Shown here: positions 57,736-64,000 of the stretch, in pieces
Position numbering within the stretch: position 1 is the stretch's first letter
Layout: every line of letters begins with the position of its first letter
Source of the DNA: Isoetes taiwanensis
Taxonomy: Eukaryota > Streptophyta > Lycopodiopsida > Isoetales > Isoetaceae
NCBI GenBank assembly: GCA_021234155.1
Contig: JAJEKV010000016.1
Span: forward strand, 18,598,698-18,662,697
Length of the DNA: 64,000 nucleotides
Reading direction: 5' to 3'
Program-made: the position numbers and the translations under genes
Notes under the pieces: model-generated
Seen by the model: only the letters and a program-made list of their open reading frames with translations
What the model was told of the DNA's origin: nothing
Database searches by the model: none

Positions 57736-58754
57736 GCTCGTTGCTAGTTAAATTCCTTTACGATTTTATGATATTAGAGAACGGGGATTTATCATTGTGG
57801 CACTGTAATGTCATAGCTTGTCGCTAGTTAAATTTTATTTATCATTGTGGCACTGTAATGATGTAGTTCCAATGGATAACCTCAGTGATTCAAATATATT
57901 CTCAGGTTAAAAGAGGCCCTTCTGATGTTGGATTGTCGGTCGTTCTATTCTTAGGGGGTCAATCAAGCAAGGTAGTGCACTTCGTTGTTGTTTAACTTCT
58001 TGCTTTCCATGTTGCTAAGATTGAACTAAATTTTGAGAATGGAATGGATCTACGAGACCAAAGATTTTGAGAATGAAATGGCTAGGTACATTCATTCTAA
58101 GATTTAACAAGAGACTTAACAATTCATTAAACATGTTAGTTAGTTGAGGACCAACTTCCTAAGTTAGTTAGTTGAGGACCAAACATGTTTGTAACAAGCA
58201 TTAGACTGGAGCTTGGAGCTGGAGTCTAATGTCCATGTAAGTATAGAGGACATTCTCTGATAGAATATTGGCTTCATTATTCCTCTGATACAGTGCAATA
58301 TTCTGAATATAAATGGGAGCATTGACAGTCCTCAGAAATTTGGGACCTTGATGCCAAATCCAATGTTGAGGGGGTCTTGAAAGTAAATATCTGTTATTAA
58401 CTTCTGTTATCTAACCTTTTCTATTTCCGATAGTGATAGAGATACATTGCAAATTATACAAGCACTTGTGTGAACTGTATGCGTAGCACATTGAAGCATT
58501 AAAACATGGCATTTTAAGTCAATATTATCCAAATGTTGCAGCTTTGGATTGCTTACTGGTGAGAGTTTAGACGTTTGAGGAGTCGGCGGAGGAAATTGAA
58601 TTTGAAGGAGCTTTAAGAGAAAAATTACAATCTCGTATTATGTATGGAGTCCACATTATTACATATTCGACAACTGGGATTTAGACTAGTGGTTCCCTCG
58701 AAGCTTATTTGGATAGCCATATATGAAGAATAGCTGTACACGGAAGTGAAGTGG
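57736..58754. other. Right arm, SMC 3' flank (non-coding)
   Basis: Inverted counterpart of 8590-9550. No gene was recognised in either arm. Confidence 0.65.
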
Positions 58755-59470
58755 GCCTGTAAACAGGAAGAGAAATATGTTGTCAGCACGATATATCGCC
58801 TTCTCCGTGATGACTCCCCTTAAAAGCCGCCGACAAAGTTGGGAGTTGACACCAGACAGGCAAAACAACTACTAGCTAAGTCATGGACTTCACTCTGCTC
58901 AAGAAGGTTGCAATTTTTCGATGGTTAGCTTTACAGGAGGATTGAGCACTATGGAGAGACTCTCTACTAAATGGGATTCTTCCGAAAGTGACAGATGCCC
59001 GCTTGGATGCAATACCTCGTAAACCCTCACTCATTTATTCTTTTGCCCCAAGGTCATGATCTTCCGATTGGGTGTGTCCGGCCATTGGTACCAATGATCT
59101 ACAATGGCCGTGAATAATTGTAGCTACCGATGGAGATGTTATCTCTCAAGGCGTCTCAACATAGGGTTGTGGACAATATGGAAGCATAGGTGTGGTATTA
59201 CTATGGGGGGACAACAATTCTCCCTGGACAAGATGAAGAATATTTTTAATATGGAGGTGGCTCTCATGGCTCTCGCCCATCATCGAAAATATGGGCTCAA
59301 CTATAACAAAGCTCTAGACAGGATTGGTATGATCCAAGGATTTTATGTGTTCTTTAAGTGTCACTGGTTAGTAGATGATGATCTGAGTACAGGAATGCAA
59401 AGGCTAGCTTTATTAATCCCATAAGTGGGATATATGTATAACACTTTCTCTATAATATAACATATTCATA

Positions 59471-59510
<40 letters not shown>
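58755..59510 (+). mobile_element. 5'-truncated poly(A) LINE fragment
   Basis: It is absent from the left arm, where ttgcatatgctccagttcac is continuous near 8579. It ends with 35 A residues (59476-59510). AAGTGG at 58749-58754 and 59509-59514 is the likely TSD. A frame at 59104-59424 reads LNIGLWTIWKHRCG, then ALAHHRKYGLNYNKALDRIG and GFYVFFK. The LWTIWKHR segment resembles the C-terminal region after the RT zinc motif in plant LINEs. Part of it is shared with the poly(A) sequence at 36869-37657. Confidence 0.7.
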
Positions 59511-59512
<2 letters not shown>

Positions 59513-59754
59513 GGAGCATATGCAATGGATTTAATCTATCAAAAGGATAGTCCCCATTTGCTCAAGTAATTCAAGACTTCATGATACTGGAAGACATCAA
59601 TAGTTGCAAATCTGCCAAACTAAGAGATGAATTGAGTGATGTCTTCACTGCTGTGCAAATGCTGCCATGTTAGAAGATGTTAGAGAATGGAATTTCATTT
59701 GATTCTACCACGGTGAAGGAAGACATAAAGGTCAAGGAGGACTGAGCTTAAATT
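59511..59754. other. 3' untranslated region of the right SMC copy
   Basis: It matches 8349-8590 inverted with a few substitutions. No polyadenylation signal can be fixed with certainty. Confidence 0.55.
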
Positions 59755-62700
59755 CTAGTTCTGCAGCAGAGTGGAACCATTCACCATGGAGACTTTGATG
59801 ACTGTATCACAATACCGCTGGAAACATACATTATGGCTCACACATATTATTTGGCTGCCACGTGCTGCTACACTTTTTACCAATTTTGCAATACGTTCTT
59901 GATTTTGCTGATCCAAAGCAGCGTCTACCTCATCCATAACATAAAGACAACTCCCACTGGATTTAGCAACCGTGAGAACCAGGGCAAGGCTCAACATTGT
60001 TCTCTGACCTCCTGCAGAGCACCATCATATAGAAATCACAATAATATCTAAACAATCAGGAAGGCCTGAGAACATGGTTAAATACCCGAAAGTTCTTCCA
60101 GATTACTCTTCCACTCTGTATTAGACGAGGCATCTTGGCTGTTGCAAAATAACAACTTCACACCATCTTCTACTAAAGACTTGACCTTGGCAAGATCAAC
60201 AGATATATTTGGCAGTAAAATTTTGCAGCATTCAATGAACGTCTCACGAATGACTTGAAATGTGGCTTCATTGGCATGCTCGACGAGGCTCCTCATTTTA
60301 TTAATTCCCTCAACCAAAATGTTCACTGATTCAGAAATGGAAGCTGAGTACTGTTTGAACATATTGAGTTTCTCCATGCGCTCCTTGAACATTACTTGCT
60401 CTTCTATGGTGACATTCTTCTCCACCACCTTTAAATTTTGTAATTCTGCAACAAGCCTGTCGAGATTTCTTCGGCAGGCCATATATTGTTGTTCATCAGT
60501 CAATCCATCAACGTCCATGGGCTCATGTCTAATACATTCCTGGAAGCATCATTCCCAGGAAGCAAGACAGAAATGTGATAAAGCTGGTTATGACTTATAA
60601 AGTTCCAAAAGGGTAATCAAATAACACTGCTCTTACTTTTATTAGAGATGCTAAACTCTTGATATCTTCCTCAATTTTCCTTTTAAGTTCCTCCACTTGT
60701 GACAGTGATCTTTTTAGATCTGTAATTTGGTCTTTCTCACTAGCAATCTTTCTTTCTATGTCTGCAATGTCACTACTTACTGAAGACATTATAGACAGTC
60801 TGCTTCTTTCTTCCATTTTAGAATGTTCAATTGCTGCTTCAATCTCGATAAGCCTGTTATTTATATCTGCAATTTCTTGCTCCAGTGAACAAATTCCCTT
60901 TTTCAATTCAGCAACATCTATATCCTCCAGATTTTCTGATAATCTGTTTTGGAGAAACTGAAGGTTTTCTTGCTCAGAAAGGACATCACCTAGTTCATTT
61001 AAAAGAGATGATTCCTCTATTCTCTCTTCTTGTAATGCCTTATTCAAAACATCTTCTCGGTCTCTATCTTTCTCAGGAGTACATTGCATGGTTTGTAGTT
61101 TACTCTTGCTTCTTTCAACTTCTTCTTCAACTAGAGCTGCCATCTTCTTGTGTTCTTTAAGAAGCTGTTCTTTCTCTATTGCTTCCCGTGAAAGACCTTC
61201 AAGCTGCAAGATGAGATCAATACGAGTATACACATTCTTAGAAGCACTTATTGTCGTTGTGTCAATAATTAAATAGCATTGATTACAGCTTCCACCTGTG
61301 CATAGGAAAGCTAAACTGACCTGTGGAACCCAAATAATGTCCCATATTCATAGTAAGACTTTAACTTACAAGAGGATATGGTTAAGTTTACTTCTGTTGC
61401 CATAAGAATGCATCCATTGGCAGTCATGATAAACCACTTTCAACAATAGAAAAAACTTGCAAACTGAAGAAGCTCATGAACTCGACCCTTTCTTCTAATA
61501 TTACGAATCAAGCAAATAGAAAAAAAATGAGGAAAGAATGTGTAGTCTGTTTGCTCTCATGAAGAAATCTGAAAACATGTGTTAAGAGAGTAAAACGCAC
61601 TATTCAAATAAAAGTTTTTGGAGACATATAGTAAGTGAAGATATGACTGGATATGAATAGGATGAAGACTGCAAGGATAGAATGAGATAGACGATCTAGC
61701 TAGTCTAGTGAGTGAACTCTGAATGAAAAACAATGAAGCGTGACTATGGCTTTATAGGAGAGCCATGTCAGCAACACCTAGGTGGCATGCCTAGTCATCT
61801 ATGAATAGACACGTGACATGTGTCTTGCTAACAGTAAGTATAACTCCAGAGCATGTACACCTGTTGTTCAGCATTGAAAATATGATTGTTCAGCTTCTCT
61901 TCTTGTATTTTAATAGCTCTCAATGCATCCAACTGTTTAGTTGAGCTTTCAATTCTCTGGCAGGGGCAGCACATCACACACATACCACAGCAATTTTGTG
62001 AGATAAATACCATAAATTACAACCTTTAACCACTGACTTATTCCTACAACATGAGAAAATTCAGATTCACTTCGACTAGTGGTATATATGTTTTTTATGC
62101 ATAACCTTCTCGATCTCATCAAGCTGTCTTGCTTTCGCAGCCAATTGTGTTTCTACAAAATCATGTTCATATTTCATACTGATGTAGCTATTGGCTGTGT
62201 CACCGCGCCAACCCCCTGTAACTGATCCAACACGATTTATCTTTCCATCAATAGTGACATTCCAAACGCCATGCCTGGAGATAAGTTCCTTTGCAACTTC
62301 GTCTGTGGTGGAAATTACATATCCTCCAAAGGCTCTTTTGATGGCATTTTCCATCCGTTTCTCATAAGTGAAAAGCTCCATAGGTAAAATTATGCTTCCT
62401 TTAGCAGCATCTCTCTGGGAATGTCTTTGATTGGTTGTTCGATCAGTAATTTGTAGACTTGCCAATGGCCATATACGAGTGAAGTTTGTTTGCCTATGAT
62501 CACTTTCCCATATTTGTAACAGCTTTGCAGCATCTTGAGCTGTCTCAGTGACACATATTTTCTGTATTGATCCTGATAACATTGGATAAGTAAATGTATG
62601 AGGAGAACGCCAGAAATCTACCTCATAAGTTTACCTGCGATGACGTCCAATGGACTTAAGCACTTCTGAATCTCCTGGTTGAATTCTTTAAATCTAAAGC

Positions 62701-64000
62701 AAGAATGCAATGGCCAGGTTGGTATAGATGCCTCATCATCAACCAATGTCCCAAGACGGGCACGTAAAAGCATTTGCTTTCTATGTAAGTCTTCTCGTTC
62801 TTTTTGGCAAACACTCTTTCCTTTTTGAAGTGAATCAATGTTGTTATTAAGCCTCACAAGTTCAAGAGAATAATCAGGATTGCATGCTAAGACCTTAGTC
62901 AGTTCAGCTCTCCATTCTGACAATTCTTTTTCGTTTGCAACTTTGCCACGTGCAATTATGCTTAATACATCTGCTATTGTTTGCTGCTGTTGTTTGAACT
63001 CTTGAAGACGATGATTTGCCACAGCTATTGTGCTACGCAAGTCCTCCATGTAAAATTGCATTGGCAAGCCTGGTCTAATACTTTGAGAGGGAAGCTGAAG
63101 ACCAATTTCAAGCCTGTTCACAAGTTCTTGCTTTTCCTTCAACTGAGTTCTTAGATGTACGAGCCTCTCATCAATACTCTGCTGTCGTTGTAAGTAATTA
63201 TCCAGTACTGCAGTATTCTCTTCAACGAAGTGTACCTTTCTCTCAAACAACAGTTTTTCTTCTTCCTTCGCGGCCTTGGCTTGAAGTAACTCGCACCTTG
63301 ATTCTGTCAAATGATCATTTATTAATATTTCTCCCTCTTTCATTTGGCTTAAAGAGGATCTCTTATCTCTCAAGAGAGTCTTTTGGTTTTGAAGTTCAGT
63401 TTTTCTAATTGAGAGTTCTTTCTCTTTTTTTGAAATATCCTCATAGAGATCCAGAAGTTTATGATTCTGAAACTCCATAGCCTGTTTTGCTTTGATAGCT
63501 GCCTCAGAAGAAACCTGAAAAATACAACTTGTGCGTCAGAAGCTATAGTCTAAGTAATCTTAGTAATAGTAATTTTTGTGCAGGTCAATGCCATGCACGT
63601 AGAGTTCTCTTTAACATTCAAAAGTTACTTTGCCATTTTTTTTTCTTTTGAGTCTTTTTTTGATCAACGTCAAAATATCCACGTGGGTACACAGATTATA
63701 TCTGTAACTAAATATACGGACTATGTGATATAACTATCAGTTATTTGATACTAAATATGAAAATAGAACTATTATGCACTGTGTGCCACCTTTTGAACTC
63801 TCTGCATAGCTTTTATCTGCGCATCATCCATAGAGACAGCTTTGGCAAGCAAATCCATGTTTCTTTGAATTTCTTGAAGCCCTTCTCTCGTTTTCTTTAG
63901 CTCCTGCTGTGCTTTTCCGACCTCGTCATTCCATCTCCCTGTATGATTTAAGAACAGCAAGCATAAGACTTTTGGTCCATTCCATTTTGACTTTATGTCA
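59755..64000 (-). CDS. SMC-family ATPase, right copy (exons 5-11, open; runs off the window)
   Basis: This is the same gene as 3453-8348, on the opposite strand. Exons from 5' to 3' are: 63938-63790, 63514-62635, 62572-62106, 61956-61861, 61203-60637, 60539-60086, 60011-59755. All keep GT/AG borders and phase. Exon 6 is 880 nt against 885 in the left copy and is open throughout. Visible parts are both coiled coils, the hinge (exon 7, with VTGGWRGD), the signature LSGGQ, Walker B LYVMDEVDAALD and the tail NGSTLLQN. Walker A should lie in the exons beyond the window. This looks like the functional copy. The protein is SMC-like but does not fit cleanly into one of SMC1-6. Position 64000 falls in intron 4. 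Confidence 0.87.
61614..61832. mobile_element. 219-bp insertion in SMC intron 8 of the right copy
   Basis: The left copy reads ttacta then ttttatttgaat where this copy has 219 extra bases. On the SMC strand the insert starts gttagcaagacacatgtcac and ends ctccaaaaac. No clear TIR or TSD was found. It could be a solo LTR of a small element (the TGTTAG-type start is suggestive) or another small insertion. Confidence 0.65.

Larger units (their letters stand above)
36189..64000 (-). repeat. Right arm of the giant inverted duplication
   Basis: It is the reverse complement of the left arm when read through, interrupted by insertions at 36379-39347, 40908-57731, 58755-59510 and 61614-61832. It continues past the window end. 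Exon 11 of SMC is identical in protein between arms, and the exon 10 reading frame differs at one residue out of 146, so the duplication is recent relative to the decay of the surrounding elements. Confidence 0.93.

Noticed and set aside
60659-61276. Plus-strand frames opposite SMC exon 9 (and 6944-7445 in the left copy)
   Set aside because: They are antisense shadows of the SMC coiled coil, Ser/Leu-rich as expected from reversed Glu/Lys codons.

Overview
This window is nuclear DNA of a land plant that is very rich in transposable elements. Introns are short with GT/AG borders, and the DNA carries chromodomain Ty3/gypsy, L1-type LINE, Penelope-like and long-TIR transposon sequences plus long (GA)n runs. 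DUF7869-like and Penelope-like sequences point towards a seed-free plant such as a fern or lycophyte. That placement is an inference; no organelle or rRNA marker is present.

The dominant structure is a giant inverted duplication. The left arm (alignable from 4230, inner end about 16507) and the right arm (inner end about 36189, running to 64000 and beyond) carry the same unique sequence in opposite orientation. Each arm holds a copy of an 11-exon gene for a divergent SMC (structural maintenance of chromosomes) ATPase. The left copy (3453-8348, +) is complete in extent but has a 4-nt and a 1-nt insertion in exon 6, so it is read as a pseudogene. The right copy (59755 to past 64000, -) is open through exons 5-11 and leaves the window before exon 4. 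Because the arms can be aligned, each later insertion in one arm has an undisturbed empty site in the other. Insertion borders and target-site duplications can therefore be read directly.

Insertions in the left arm are a 3.6-kb MULE-like element (10468-14050, 9-bp TSD) carrying a LINE, and a 1.4-kb long-TIR Pack element (14315-15741) carrying ALDH3 and aldo/keto-reductase fragments. Insertions in the right arm are a 3.0-kb Pack-MULE (36379-39347, 9-bp TSD, TIRs of about 440 bp) carrying a C2H2 zinc-finger fragment and a retroposed cDNA, a 16.8-kb TIR-bounded insertion (40908-57731) that itself contains a 13-kb chromodomain Ty3/gypsy element (43609-56660), a poly(A) LINE 3' fragment (58755-59510), and a 219-bp insertion in SMC intron 8. 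Three of these elements carry arrays of short palindromes inside their ends, each element with its own palindrome.

The central spacer (16508-36188) is not shared by the arms. It holds, in order: three tandem 1.5-kb units, each an AT-rich MULE-type MITE plus a kelch-repeat gene fragment; a near-complete 4.06-kb LINE lying between two (GA)n arrays; a Penelope-like reverse-transcriptase fragment abutting a third (GA)n array; LINE and SINE-like debris; a reverse-oriented gypsy LTR with its primer-binding site; a 19-bp minisatellite; and a decayed DUF7869-like gene beside the inner edge of the right arm. Apart from the right SMC copy, no gene here looks intact and host-functional. No tRNA, rRNA or CRISPR was found. 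Coding pieces in the mobile elements mostly carry stops or frameshifts, some of which could be consensus errors in repeated DNA.
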